Of a stretch of DNA of 64,000 nt, positions 1 to 11,461 are shown piece by piece. The position numbers and the translations under genes are program-made. Source of the DNA: Atrina japonica (lineage: Eukaryota > Mollusca > Bivalvia > Pterioida > Pinnidae); assembly GCA_030159075.1 (NCBI GenBank), contig BROG01000255.1:722501-786500 (forward strand), given 5' to 3'. Position 1 is the first letter of the stretch, and the number at the start of each line of letters is the position of its first letter. The notes beneath the pieces were generated by a model. The model did not search any database. It was not told where the DNA came from and saw only the letters and a list, made by a program, of their open reading frames with translations.

Positions 1-62
1 ATGTACATGTATTCTAATTTTGGTATATTTGTACTGACTTAAGATGGAAGTAGGAAAAAAGA

Positions 63-66
<4 letters not shown>

Positions 67-97
<31 letters not shown>
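67..97. repeat. (GA)n microsatellite
   Basis: About 15 GA dinucleotides. Confidence 0.97.
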
Positions 98-99
<2 letters not shown>

Positions 100-3000
100 G
101 CATAATAATTTTAAATCTTATTGTAATGTAATAAAACAGCCTTTGATACATATTTATACATATCCATGTATATATTTTGCGATGAACAGGAATGAGAGGA
201 CTTAACTGGCCTGAATATCTTAAAAATTACACTTGTTTGTCTCTAAAGAAATATTCAGCAATTATGAAACCAGTATATTTTCCATTTTGTTTGAACTATT
301 TTATTATTTCTGCCAATACCTGTACATTTACTACAGCATGTGAAAGGGTTTGTAAAAAAAGTCTGCAGGACTTGTATCAATCCGTTTCCTTAATTTATCA
401 TAATTATCATATAAATAATGTATGAATACAATGATGAAAGCAGGATACAGCATTTATCATGTTTTTTGATGGATGTTATAATAGCTGTGCATATTGCTTT
501 CATATCTGCATTCATAAATGGGGAAGGAACGGTGTGAATGAATATAAATAACATTTTTACCATTTACTTTTTAAACGTTGTTTGTATTTATAATCTTTGC
601 TATTAACAATATATTTTGGTTTATATTTTAGCGCATTTTAGTCACCCTTTATTGAAAGTCTCAAACATGTTATTGATAACAATTGTTGTAAACATTTGGT
701 TTTATTTAAAAAAAATACATGACTAACCCCAGATTTGTTGACATACAGTATATCTATGGTAACGAAGACACAAATATAAATAGATTTTATCCCTGTTTCA
801 AGGGTTGTGTAGATGGGGTGGTACTTAGTTGACCGACACGGTGTTTTTTAAACCATTTTTTTCTTTATTGCAATATTCATGTTCGCTTTTTTCTGATATT
901 AACATGTATTAATAAAGGGATGTCACGGGTTTACGTGTTGGCAGCTCGATTTATGTTCCTTCAGAAATGTGTAGATTTGATAAATGGATGGGTGTTGACA
1001 TATACAAACCAAAGGCTGAGATACTCAAAGTCAAGCCTTTGTAAGTGACAAAAACAGAGTTAATATAAAGTTCAAACCAATAACCAAGATATTTGTCACC
1101 TTTGTATCTAAACACAACATTTTCCCAGATTTTATGTAATGCATGTATATGTATACGTGTATGAACTATCCATTATAGAATTTGGAGTATAAATAACATC
1201 AGCATAAAAAATCTCCATTTTATACTCACTAACCCTTGAAACACAACGGATTCTTCCGTAAATCATTGACCTCGACCAGACCAAATCTGTATTTAGGGAT
1301 AAATAGGTTATACGACTACGGCAGAGCTAACAATACATGCATTCTTCTGTTTTTCACGTCCAGTCACTTGTTCACGTACAGTGACGCGCCAAAATTTTGG
1401 CATTTTTATGCTTCTCTCTCTGCATATATCAAATAGGTTTTCAAAATCCTCACGGAAAGTCATTTCTAAATAAACTTTGACAGAATTAATGCAATAAAAC
1501 TCAAAATATATAATAGTTATATTGTGTGTTTGCTTATAATGTTCAAATTTTCAATTTTCATGATTCGGCAATTTTAACCGAAAATCAATTTCTTTATGCA
1601 ACTATTCCCTCTGTACACATATCAAAATGAGTTTTAAAAATATGTCAAACTCCTACAAAACTCGTCGTTACTAACATGACAAGATGCGATGGAAATTGAC
1701 ACCAAAGACAAAAAACAAAAACTTCAAAATATCAATGATTAATAGGGAATATTGTATTTGGTTTCCAGAGGTCCGTGTTTGTCCATTTTTACCGGATTTG
1801 TATCTATGTCCTGGACATTCTATTGATTTATACTTTGGTATCTGAAATTTTTATATTGAAATTAAATAGGAAATGACTTTGTAACACCTCTTTGAGAAAA
1901 ATGAAAAGGTGCTTCAATTTTGGCGCATCAGTGTATCTGAAAGACGTGGGTGAAGTTTTACATATACATGTATATGTCTATATATAAGATTAACGCCAAC
2001 ACATTGAGAGTTTTTGATGTGCCACACCTTCTGTGACACCGGCCCTCGGGTCTATGACTGATCCGAACGATTCACGCGAAGGAACAGTGACTGTCTTCGC
2101 ACTGATAACACCATTTAAATTCTGAATTTTTCAAAAGCTAAGATAGTCATCTTTTTACAGTGGTTACTCTTAAACGGATTTTGCTATATATTTAGATTTA
2201 TTACTTGGCCTTGTATGATACCACTTCACTTTCTCTTTACAAGATATGCATCTTTTATAAATTCGAGCGCAAATGATAAGTCTAATTGACAGAAACGATC
2301 GTCTTGCGCATTATAATTTGGTATTTGTTTACAGTATTTTTAAGTCATAGGTTTACCCTGTTACCCTGGAATCGAACCCGGGTTCTTCCAATTGTGAGCC
2401 AAAAGTTTGACTACAAGCCCACCGACTACCACCTTGAAATCAATATCATACAAACTTTTAATGATAAGATCTCTGAAGCCCACGAACTTCTACAATATAC
2501 GATTATATATAATCAATGTCATGCTTGTTGCTTGAGTTTTTTATTCCCTTTAGAAAAATCTTATATCAAATTGGTGTTCAACTGATGAAGTATAATTGAC
2601 AGACGCCATAGTCTTAAGCATTGTAACTTTTGTATTATGTTTATTATATCCACACCGAAGAAAAAAAATTACCAGTCTACATGCTTTTGCATTATCTATG
2701 TTGATTTAAAAGACATTTTAGATTGTCAGATTCTTTTTTTCATCCCCGTTTTAATTGCAATTTCAATTTTTAAAACAATAAAATCAATGATATATTCAGT
2801 GATAGAAAGAGTCTGTTATGAACAACGATAACAAATCGTCTTCAAGTAAATGGAGTTATGATAGACTTATCTTGATTTACAAAATTAAAAAATATATAAT
2901 TTTGATATTAATCCGATTGTTTTCAAACTCTGCATGATCTAGAAACAAGAAATTGATTAAAATCCACCAAAACTTGAAATATGAGTAGTAATGAACAGAT

Positions 3001-3200
3001 TGCCTAATTTGCGATAAATGAGCCAATCTGTCTACAGCTTTTGGAGAGTACCTGTACATGTACTATCAATTGCTGTGACCCATACAGGTCATGCGTCAAT
3101 AACCTTGACCAATATTTTCACCTGGTTTTGGCGACTTTTTAAACAACTTCTTTCTGATCCTAACGTCACTTCAACAGTGGGCGACAAACGAGACACACCT
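100..3200. other. Non-coding region with repeat relics
   Basis: AT-rich, no convincing exon. A repeat phrase TTCCAGAGGTCCGTGTTTGT and the following 90 bp at about 1763-1860 recur at 6060-6150. CAGTGACGCGCCAAAATT at 1379-1396 recurs at 4691-4708. Confidence 0.6.
2345..2432 (-). mobile_element. tRNA-like SINE head
   Basis: On the minus strand TGGTAGTCGGTGGGC (box A-like) and CCCGGGTTCGATTCCAGG (box B) are 30-40 bp apart. There is no complete cloverleaf with paired acceptor ends, so it is called a SINE relic and not a tRNA gene. A further box A-only relic is at 4655-4685 (plus). Confidence 0.6.
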
Positions 3201-3224
3201 GTTAACACGCAGAAAAAGATCAAA

Positions 3225-3254
3225 ATGAATCCATCTGTATTCTTATTGCTAATA
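3225..3254 (+). CDS. Gly/Ala-rich protein, exon 1 (signal peptide start)
   Basis: Ten codons from ATG to ATA, followed by a perfect GTAAGT donor at 3255. They encode the first part of the signal peptide. The ATG has AAA directly upstream, a good eukaryotic start context. The exon and donor are imperfectly duplicated directly downstream (3278-3326), but that copy has lost its ATG. Confidence 0.75.
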
Positions 3255-4880
3255 GTAAGTACAATATTTACTTGTTTAATCCATCTGTATTCTTATTGCG
3301 TACAGTAAGTACAATGTTTACTAGTTTTTTTAATTTCAATAATATTTTCAGAAGACTGAAAATGTGAAATATGATATTTCTTTTCACAAGAAAACTCGAA
3401 AAAAGAATCTATTATAAGACCTCAAATGATAGACAGATCGACAAGATGTCACTTATATTTTTCCGTTCTTTCTCGATGTATCGCATTATCGATATCTTTA
3501 TTTCTTTATGATATATATCATTCTAGCGATTCAAATGCAGACACCGTCATTCCTACTATTATTAATATTATCATGAGCATTAAGTTTGTAACATAAGTTC
3601 AACGGGAATGCAATTGTATAATTAATTTACTATCTTTGCAAAAGTATAACATTACTTTTTGTTTAAATATTTATAACAAAAGACTGAAAATTAATAGTTC
3701 CAGTTTATTTCTAAAATCCATTTCAATATAGAATTACATACTTTACTATTATGATGAAATATGACATGTAATGGTTTTTAATAATTCAATTCAACATTAA
3801 TTTTAGACGTATAAATTTCAGTTCTAAAGCTATTATAGACTGGTCTTAAACGATAGAAAAGAGCATACCTTTAACATACATCATTAACAATAGAATAGAA
3901 ATAAATCTTGAAGGGAAATGAAAATAACTGTCATTCTTATTAAAGTGCCATTAATCCTGATCATCTAACGACCATTTCATGAACAAGTAAACTACTTTTA
4001 TATATAATGACACAAGCAGAACAGGTTAATAAAAAACGATCTCTCATCCTCCCGTTTTCTGATTTGTAATTAAATTCTTAAAGGGACATTAACTGTGTTT
4101 ACCCCCAAAAATGATTTCAGTTTTTTTTTTTCTACTTTTACTACTTGTTCTTATGTACAGTAGGAAATAAGAGCTATACACAGACATAAGATATCTTATA
4201 TTCGTATATATTTTGTGAAAATGAAGTTTGGTCCAGTGTGGTATGCACATACAAATAGCAAGGTTGAATTAATAAACTGCAATTGAAAAAGTGCCAAGCC
4301 TGGGTTTCTCAAGCAATTTCCACAAAATATATAGGAATTTAAGAATTTTTATGTCTATCTATAACTCTATTTTGTTATTGTATGTCAATTTAAGTAGTAA
4401 ATAAAAACGAAAAAAAACCACTGCTAATGCCCCTTTAATTGATAGAAAATGATTTCCAAATATATGTAATTTGATTATACAATCTATTGGAGCATATAAT
4501 ATATTAACTGTATGGAAATATAAATATGTCGTATAAACGAAAATCAGGTTTACTTTCTAACAATGAAAATTCAAATTAATACAGATTATGAAATGTGTAT
4601 ACAAAGGAACATATAATATGAACGGCACATAATATAAACTCTATCTAATTGCTCGTGGTGGTCGAGTGGCAGAGCGTACTACTTTAATACAGTGACGCGC
4701 CAAAATTGATGCTACTTTTTTATGTATATTTAATAAGAATCAACAATGATTCAGATCAGTAATGGAGAGTAATCTTTGAATCAACTTTGTAAAAACTCAT
4801 ACCATAAAACTGTATTTGCTCAAAAGTTCATTTTTTTTTTGTATTGCTTTGTTTTGTTTTTGTTTTTGTTTTTGTTGTTT

Positions 4881-4912
<32 letters not shown>

Positions 4913-7449
4913 AATTTTATTAACAATACCAAAGTTATAGTTATACAATGAGATCAAAACAAATCAAACACAGAGATTTACAACATTTATTTTAATTGTT
5001 AATATTGAAAACTGAATTTAAATTAAATGGGAAGTGGCTTAGTAACAATGTTGTTTTATATATTATCAACATAATACGAAGATTGTAGTTTTGATAAAAA
5101 AAACCGAGTCAAAATGCTGCTGACGATCGTTTATATGAGATATATGGAGAAAAATAAAAAGTTGCATCCATTTTGGCACGTCACTGTAAATGTTAATCTT
5201 CGACCTTTCAGGTTGCAGTCTTGGTCTCGTTAGTTCCAGGAAACAAGTCTCAGGGACCAGGAGGAGGTAAATCATTTTAATTTACTAAACATATTTGGAG
5301 GTTGATGTTATATTTTACAAAAAGTAATGGGTTGTAACCACTGAAACTTTCAAGCGAGATATTGTCCTATTCACATAAGATGGCGGGGCGGAGTAACCTT
5401 TTGATTATCATACAGATGATTCTACTCACTTTTCGGTTATGACAAGCTTCACATGAAAAACATTTTATTCCTCACAGGATACTCGTTGACATGGTGACAA
5501 GTAGGAATGGGTTACTCTTGCCAATGTAATTTAACTTCTTCATGTTTTATTACCTAAATTTTAGATTCGTCAGGGTCAGGAAATGGTTCACGAGACTCCA
5601 CCCCGCTAAGTTATATATGGCTTTTACTGTAGTCAGAATAAAGCGTTTTAATAGTTTTGCGTTTGTGATAAATGTTAGCAAAGTTAAGGAAGTCTGTTTG
5701 GTGAGTCAAAGATGTATCCATACAATGACATGTACATGGGTTTATACTTTTATGATAATCATATGAACTAAGACAAGCATTAATCGTGAAAGGTTAATGC
5801 AGCGGCGGTTCTTTGATGTGCTGATGTCTACCTAACATGGGGTCTTACGTTTCATTCACTTATGAGATAAGCAACATAAAATAATTCATTAATGGAATCT
5901 TTTTTTCTGTTTAATAAATACTTGTTCGAGACGTCTGTACCAATTGTGACGAGGATTCGTTCCTCACTTATATCCTTTGGATTTGACTTTGGACTCACGG
6001 CAGGTGTGACCGATCGACAGGGGATGTTTACTCCTCCATGGCACGTGATCCCACCTTTTGATTTCCAGAGGTCCGTGTTTGTCCATTTTTACTAGATCTG
6101 TACCTATAGCCTGAACATCCTAAAGATTTATACTTTAATATCCGAGATTATTTATATTTACTGTTTGTGCCGCCAATTTTTAATTTTCATATTCCAAAGC
6201 TTTAGGTTTATCAACAAATAATAAACCCGTGCTACGGACGTATTCGCCAAATGTTTGACACGTCGTCTCTCGGATGTGACTTAAAACTTAAAGTTCCGTG
6301 TCTAAGCGTGTAAAGTTAAACACCCCTCACTATACTGCCTGGTGTCAGTCCAAAACACAAGTCAAAATTTGTGGTACTTAACATCATATGTAGGAATTTA
6401 AGAATATCCATACCTGTGTATATAGATCTATTGTTTCAATCTAAGTAGTAAAAAAGAAATATTAAAACAAACAAATACATAAATAAAAAAATATAAATAT
6501 ACGCCCCTTTAAAGCAATGCTATCTGTCGCCCACGACATATTTTTAAAATTGTGTTATGAATACTAAACCACAATAAATTACTTATACAAATTAAAAATA
6601 TCGTTGAAATCTAAATTACCTACTTCTAACGTGATTTAAACCCGTAAACCTAGCTTTTTAGCTTGAAAAAAAAAACTGTAATGCAATATTGTTGTTTAAC
6701 GCCCCACTCAAGAATCTTTCACTCATATGGAAATATCACCAAATGCCAGTGCCATTGAGCAGTGAGGGTTCTTTGATGTACCTACGCCTACTGTGACACG
6801 TGACCTATGTTTTTGCTGTCTCATCCGAAGGACAGGAAAAGCCAGCCGCACAATACATTGTTAAATTTAACCTATGGTTAGCCTATTTTTTAACATTGGT
6901 TAACTTCAACTTAAATTTGACATCGTATTGTGCAACCCGGTCCAGGGGACATGTTTTTGATGTATACGAGATAAAGTATAGCATAAAATATTCATGTAAA
7001 GTGTCTGTCAAAAAAAGTTCATGTTGCTTTATATAAATTCTAATCATTAATCATCATAATAAATAAATTATAGAATTATTTATTTCTTCTTATTTTTACT
7101 TTCTGGAGCGGGTGGAGAAGCATGGGGAGGTGCCGAATTTGGGCCTGAAGCTGGGGCTGGAGCTGGGGCTGGAGCTGGAGCTGGAGCTGGAGCCGGGGCC
7201 GGAGTAGGCCCAAATGTTGCAGCAAATATGCAAAACGTCGATTGGCGATCTTTTGTAAATAGAATGCCAAAGAACTCTAACTCATGGCTCGAATGGAAAA
7301 CCTGGGGTCAAGGTATCATGAAAAATTTAGGAATGAATATTCCAATGGGTCCAGGCGCTGCCGGAGCTGGAGCCGGAGGAGCAGGGGGACAAGGTGGACA
7401 GATGGCTGCCATGGGCCAGCAATACGCAGAGCAGTGGGGAGGAATGTGA
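3225..7449 (+). CDS. Secreted Gly/Ala-rich protein, three exons
   Basis: Coding exons are 3225-3254, 5212-5266 and 7109-7449 (426 nt, 141 residues plus TGA). Splice signals are GTAAGT after exon 1 (phase 0), a pyrimidine tract plus CAG before exon 2, GTAAAT after it (phase 1), and TTTCTGGAG before exon 3. The three pieces join in frame. Residues 5-18 are strongly hydrophobic after Met-Asn-Pro-Ser, a typical signal peptide, so the product should be secreted. A sequon Asn-Lys-Ser sits at 21-23. Then come a Gly-rich linker, nine Ala-Gly dipeptides (about 44-62), a Trp-rich segment with Trp at 74, 88, 91 and 94, and a Gly/Ala/Gln/Met tail ending at Met141. Ala-Gly runs resemble silk-like and shell or byssal matrix proteins of molluscs. 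That role is inferred from composition only. No known family is recognised. An AATAAA lies 86 bp after the stop. Confidence 0.78.
3229..3326 (+). repeat. Tandem 49-bp duplication of exon 1 and its donor
   Basis: ATCCATCTGTATTCTTATTG and the following AGTAAGTACAATATTTACT occur twice, at 3229-3277 and 3278-3326. The second copy has GCGTACAGTAAGT instead of GCTAATAGTAAGT and TT in place of the ATG context. Confidence 0.85.
4078..4438 (+). mobile_element. MITE family B
   Basis: Inverted ends TTAAAGGGACATTA / TAATGCCCCTTTAA. Interior landmarks are TCTACTTTTACTACTTGT, TATATTTTGTGAAAATGAAG, AAAAAGTGCCAAGCCTGGG and CAATTTAAGTAGT. In intron 1 of the Gly/Ala-rich gene. A 3' fragment is at 6380-6515. 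Confidence 0.85.
4850..4912. repeat. (TTG)n microsatellite
   Basis: TTTTG units grading into about ten TTG units, inside intron 1 of the Gly/Ala-rich gene. Confidence 0.95.
5212..5266 (+). CDS. Gly/Ala-rich protein, exon 2
   Basis: 55-nt internal exon between CTTTCAG and GTAAATC. Entering in phase 0 it completes the hydrophobic signal core, then gives Pro-Gly-Asn-Lys-Ser and a Gly-Pro-Gly-Gly linker, leaving in phase 1. Both the phase fit and the amino-acid sense with the flanking exons support it. It is too short to appear as an open reading frame on its own. Confidence 0.75.
6688..6830 (-). mobile_element. V-SINE/RUDI-type fragment
   Basis: TGTTGTTTAACGCCCCACTC, CAGTGAGGGTTCTTTGATG and CTACTGTGACACGTGACC. 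The head is missing. It lies in intron 2 of the Gly/Ala-rich gene. Smaller relics occur near 2010-2065, 5795-5850 and 17615-17655. Confidence 0.7.
7109..7449 (+). CDS. Gly/Ala-rich protein, terminal exon
   Basis: Enters in phase 1 (G+CG gives Ala) and runs to TGA at 7447-7449. It encodes the Gly linker, the Ala-Gly repeat built from near-identical GCTGGA/GGGGCT hexamers at 7159-7211, the Trp-rich core and the Gly/Gln tail. The first in-frame ATG inside it is at 7228, but starting there would drop the repeat and leave no signal peptide. Local GC is much higher than in the surrounding AT-rich DNA. Confidence 0.8.
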
Positions 7450-7534
7450 GAGGAAAAATACTTAAAGGAATTGTACTTATTGTATTGTTACATTAATGTT
7501 GTAGTAATTTTGACAATTGAAACACAAAATAGTA

Positions 7535-7540
7535 AATAAA
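7535..7540 (+). terminator. Poly(A) signal of the Gly/Ala-rich gene
   Basis: AATAAA, 86 bp downstream of the TGA stop, in an AT-rich 3' region with a T-rich stretch following. Position and orientation fit the end of the transcript. Confidence 0.6.
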
Positions 7541-7919
7541 CCATTATTTTATTATTGAATTGTTTCCAGTTGTCTTACACTTTCCGTTTAGCCATTTTAC
7601 TTTTGTTAAGTTAGCCTTTTGTTGGAAATCTGTACGCTTATGTCTAAAAATAACCGATGTAATCTGGGGACTTGAAGTTCTCTTTCATGCTCTGATGAGA
7701 CGTATCTAAAGTATTTACTATATTCCAGAAAAATGGTAAATTGAATATTGTAGTTATTCGACTGTCACCCAACTTGAGTTTATACCATAGCTAAACGAAG
7801 TGACTACGTAAAAATGAATTGACCTTGAATATTTACTAAACTTGGTGGCGCTTAAACGTGATCACATACCAAACCTATATCAAGTAAACCATCAGGCGCT
7901 CCAGGGACCTTTTATATCA

Positions 7920-8660
7920 AGAAGTATCGAGTCCTGAGTCTAAAGTTATTTGACATTAAATTAAAACAAGGGGTCGTTTTATCAACGATACCCTAAATAC
8001 AGTCTTAAGGTATAACTGCATTTTTGCAAATAAGATTCCGACAGTTTATGAATACTGATACCTGGGCCCGAAGTGACCAAATTTACTCAATACTCAAGCT
8101 CAACTTTTATTTCATTATTTTGACCATTTATCCGTTTGTAAAACTTTTGGGTCTGAATGATTAAGAAGCATATTATTATTTTTCATCATTTCACATATAA
8201 ATTTTTGCATCACACTTATTATTTTCCTGTAAAAAATTAATAAATACGTTGAGTACGGTACTCAAGATTTGAGTACGTACTCAAGGAACTTTTTAATATT
8301 TCTGAAGTTTTCTACAAATGATAAAAATTTTGATCATTATTTACGATTGTATGCCATCAATATAAAAACATGTCCAGTTACATGATAACTTTTGCATAGT
8401 TTTACCCTAAAATAATGAAAAGTTAGTTGAGCTTGAGTACCGAGTAAATCTGGTGACTTCGGGCCCTGCTACATTTACATAGAAAATGATGACACATACA
8501 ACAATAATTTAGGTGTGTCCACTGCCTCTGGGTGGTCATAAAGAATTGACCTGATTTGATCATAAGTCACAAGTCCTAATTCTTTGTAAAACGGTCGCAA
8601 GTCGCGAATGTGGTCCTAAGACCAAGTCTTAGACTTAGGACCTTTCGTAAAGTGGGCCCC
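7920..8660. mobile_element. Family D repeat interrupted by MITE A
   Basis: The left part (TCTAAAGTTATTTGAC ... TTATGAATACTGATACC) and the right part (TGCTACATTTACATAG ... CTTTCGTAAAGTGGGCCCC) are contiguous in the uninterrupted copy at 55940-56247, which documents the insertion. Confidence 0.8.
8064..8466. mobile_element. MITE family A, ~400 bp, long TIRs
   Basis: Ends GGGCCCGAAGTGACCAAATT and AATCTGGTGACTTCGGGCCC, inverted over about 40 bp, also including ACTCAAGCTCAACT / AGTTGAGCTTGAGT. AT-rich interior without a coding frame. It is inserted inside a family D element (7920-8660). Confidence 0.88.
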
Positions 8661-9524
8661 AGAAGATATACAAATCAGGTGTACATTGGACAACTGAGAA
8701 AATATAGCGGTAAGATCTGGTGTCCTGGAGGAGTAAGACCCCTGACATCCAGTCACATGACCTGCCGCAAGTCCATAGTCAAAAACAAATCAAAACGAAT
8801 AGGAAATTTAACATCCAATTTACAAATGTTTGTGGTTTTTAGGTACATTCAGAGAATTAACTTACATTCACTTTGCTGTACATTTTCTTACTTTATTGGT
8901 ACATACAAGTACAAAACTTCACATTACAATCTATAAATTTACCAGGCATATCAGACAACAAATATTATGACAATTTTACAAAATTATATATCATATTCGG
9001 TGACTCAGACGGCTGGCCTTGCCTTGCTTCCAAAGCTGAAAATCTCAGTTCTTGGTTAAGGTCATTACGTTTTAATTCGAATTTTGAATGTTGTGTAATG
9101 TCAAACTCAACAATTTTTCAATTACATGCTGGTGGCAATTTTCAGTCACATGTAAGAGTTCTTCAGGTATCCTGATTTTATGAAAATTCGATGAAAATCC
9201 GTTTTCGATGGTCGTTCTCTTTCCATGCGACAAGGCCCGTGTGTCATTGTTGTTAGAATGTTAAAATATTACAATTGAAATGTTTATATCTTCATTTAGG
9301 TATCATTAAGAAAATATTTGTCAACTGTCTACACACAACTTTTATGTCATTACATTGTTGACAACCCATAAAAAAAATCAAGTTAAAAGTCTTACAGATA
9401 AAACTGTCAATTGCGGTTTTGCTGTACATTTATAAAATAACACAGGTCAAAATATATAGCACATAACCTATAGATGCTGACAGTTCCGTTTAAGTGAATA
9501 TGTTTGGTAAATTTTGTTGTTGAA

Positions 9525-9780
9525 AAATCATTCACTCATATGGAGACCGGTCACCAAAGGCCAGTGAAGGGCTTCAATATTTGGCCTACGTTTGGCACTG
9601 ACGGCCATTGTGCAGTGAGGGTTTTTTAACCTGCCGACACCTACTGTGACACGGGACCTCGGCTTTTATTGTCTCATCCAAATGACAGGAAAAGCCAGCT
9701 GCCTCCGCTGAGGCTCGAACCCTGCGACCCTCCGGTTGCGAATTGAGCACTATACCGTGGAGCCACTACGGCTCTCTTTG
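9525..9780 (-). mobile_element. tRNA-derived SINE copy, minus orientation
   Basis: Same central domain reversed (CATATGGAGACCGGTCACCAA, GTGCAGTGAGGGTTTTTTAA, CTACTGTGACACGGGACCTC), ending in a tRNA-like head with GAGGCTCGAACCCTGC. The head differs from the 10.4-kb copy. Confidence 0.8.
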
Positions 9781-10435
9781 GTAGATGTAAAACGAAAATA
9801 AAATAGTAACAGTACTTGTTTGAGAGACACAATGCCAACAATACTAGAGTCCTTCATAAAGATGTAAATCTCACACATTGGCAAAAACCGCTAAAAGTTC
9901 AAACAAGACATTATTGATATACAAAGCAACATACTAAATCTGGTTCAAAATTGAGGAAAGAAACTTCTGCAACTAGAATATTACATACACAAGAGACTTA
10001 TGAGTCCTTAATGGTGATCACCTGGAAAATTTGGTCAACCATGTAACTATGTAGAAGACGTCAAAAATGTCTAAAAGTTGATTAAAAATTGATACTTTCT
10101 GTTTACTTCAGTACATACGACCTTGACACTTTGACACAATTATTCTTTGATAACAACTTTCTAATACATGCTTATGTTTTGATCAGACCTTCACCTACAA
10201 CAAAATTTTGACTACATATCCGAGTAGCATTATAATAAGTAAGTTTGAAGTCCTTCCGCACTAATTTACAGCATTTTATCCAAATACTTCTTCGTAAATC
10301 TGTGCATCATAACTTTCTTATTATTTATAAATTTCTTTGCATGATTTGTACAAATACAACAGTATATCTTGTTTGTGGCCATCCTAGCGCTAGTCTCAAT
10401 GTAAATGAATACATCTGTTTCTAAGATAAACAGAG

Positions 10436-10722
10436 CCGGCCTGGTTCAGTCGGTAGCGCACTCGACTTTGGATCGTGAGGTCGTGAGTTCAAGTCCCGCC
10501 AGCGGCAGGTTGGTTTCCTGTCTTTCGGATGAGACCGTAAAAGTTGGAGGTCCCGTGTCACAGTAGGTGTCGGCACGTTAAAGAACCCTCACTACTCAAT
10601 GGCCGTAAGTGCCGAGCATAGGCCAAAATTTGAAGCCCTTCACCGGCATTTGGTGACGTCTCCATATGAGTGAAATATTCTTGAGTGGGACGTTAAACAA
10701 CAATAAACAAACAAACAAACTA
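10436..10722 (+). mobile_element. tRNA-derived SINE, V-SINE/RUDI type, near full length
   Basis: Begins with a tRNA-like head containing box A (TGGTTCAGTCGGTAG) and box B (GAGTTCAAGTCCC). A central domain follows (GTGTCACAGTAGGTGTCGGC, CGTTAAAGAACCC), then a 3' part (TGGTGACGTCTCCATATGAG) and a CAATAAACAAACAAACAAAC tail. The structure matches the conserved V-domain SINEs described in molluscs; the family name is from memory. Confidence 0.85.
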
Positions 10723-11461
10723 AGATGAACATTGACTGGCACTTGCCGGATGCAAATGTTGCTGAAACAGAAGAGTTTTCCGGCAAAGCAAAGATATCTC
10801 ATGTTTTCGTATCTGCCGATACTAAAAGTCAATCCGTTTTTAGTTAACAAGCAATTTGTATAAAACCATAGCTAGCACTTGCTAAAATCTTGTTTACTAA
10901 CAAATTACAATTTCATTCGCAAAGGTTGTAGATATTGACTCAAGAGTATTGGATGATAGACATTAAAAAAAATTACAAATGATACTCTGGAAATTGGGTG
11001 TAATTTGGAATTTGAAATAAGAAAGCATTAAACAAGACGAGTATATTATTGCTGAATCTATTCATTGTAATTACATTGTTTTATTGTCGTTTATTGTATA
11101 ATGTTGAAAGTTTTGTCTTCCCAAAAGAAACCCAAACTCTTACGCATCAGAGAGTGTCACATATTAATGCTTTATTGTATTATATTATATACCACCAGTA
11201 TCATTTTGGAGTCCTTTCTAATTCTTTTTTGATCCTTTGTTTGCAGTGTTGAGACACACATGACAAATTTTCATGCCATCTTGGAAGGCAAAACAACAAC
11301 TATCAGAGTGTTAGAGAAGTGCTCAAAAGCACTAGTGCCAGGCCCTTATTCGAATCTGAAATGTAAACAATACAAATAGCCCGCTAATTTTGGAACATCT
11401 AAAGGTTTCAAATTTATACCTCAAATGTGAAACATGCATAATGACACAAACATCAAATAAT

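Noticed and set aside
7076..7270. Minus-strand frame with Leu-Gln repeats
   Set aside because: Antisense shadow of the Ala-Gly coding repeat.
10438..10510. Possible tRNA gene
   Set aside because: It has good A and B boxes but runs directly into the SINE body and does not close a clean acceptor stem, so it is a SINE head.
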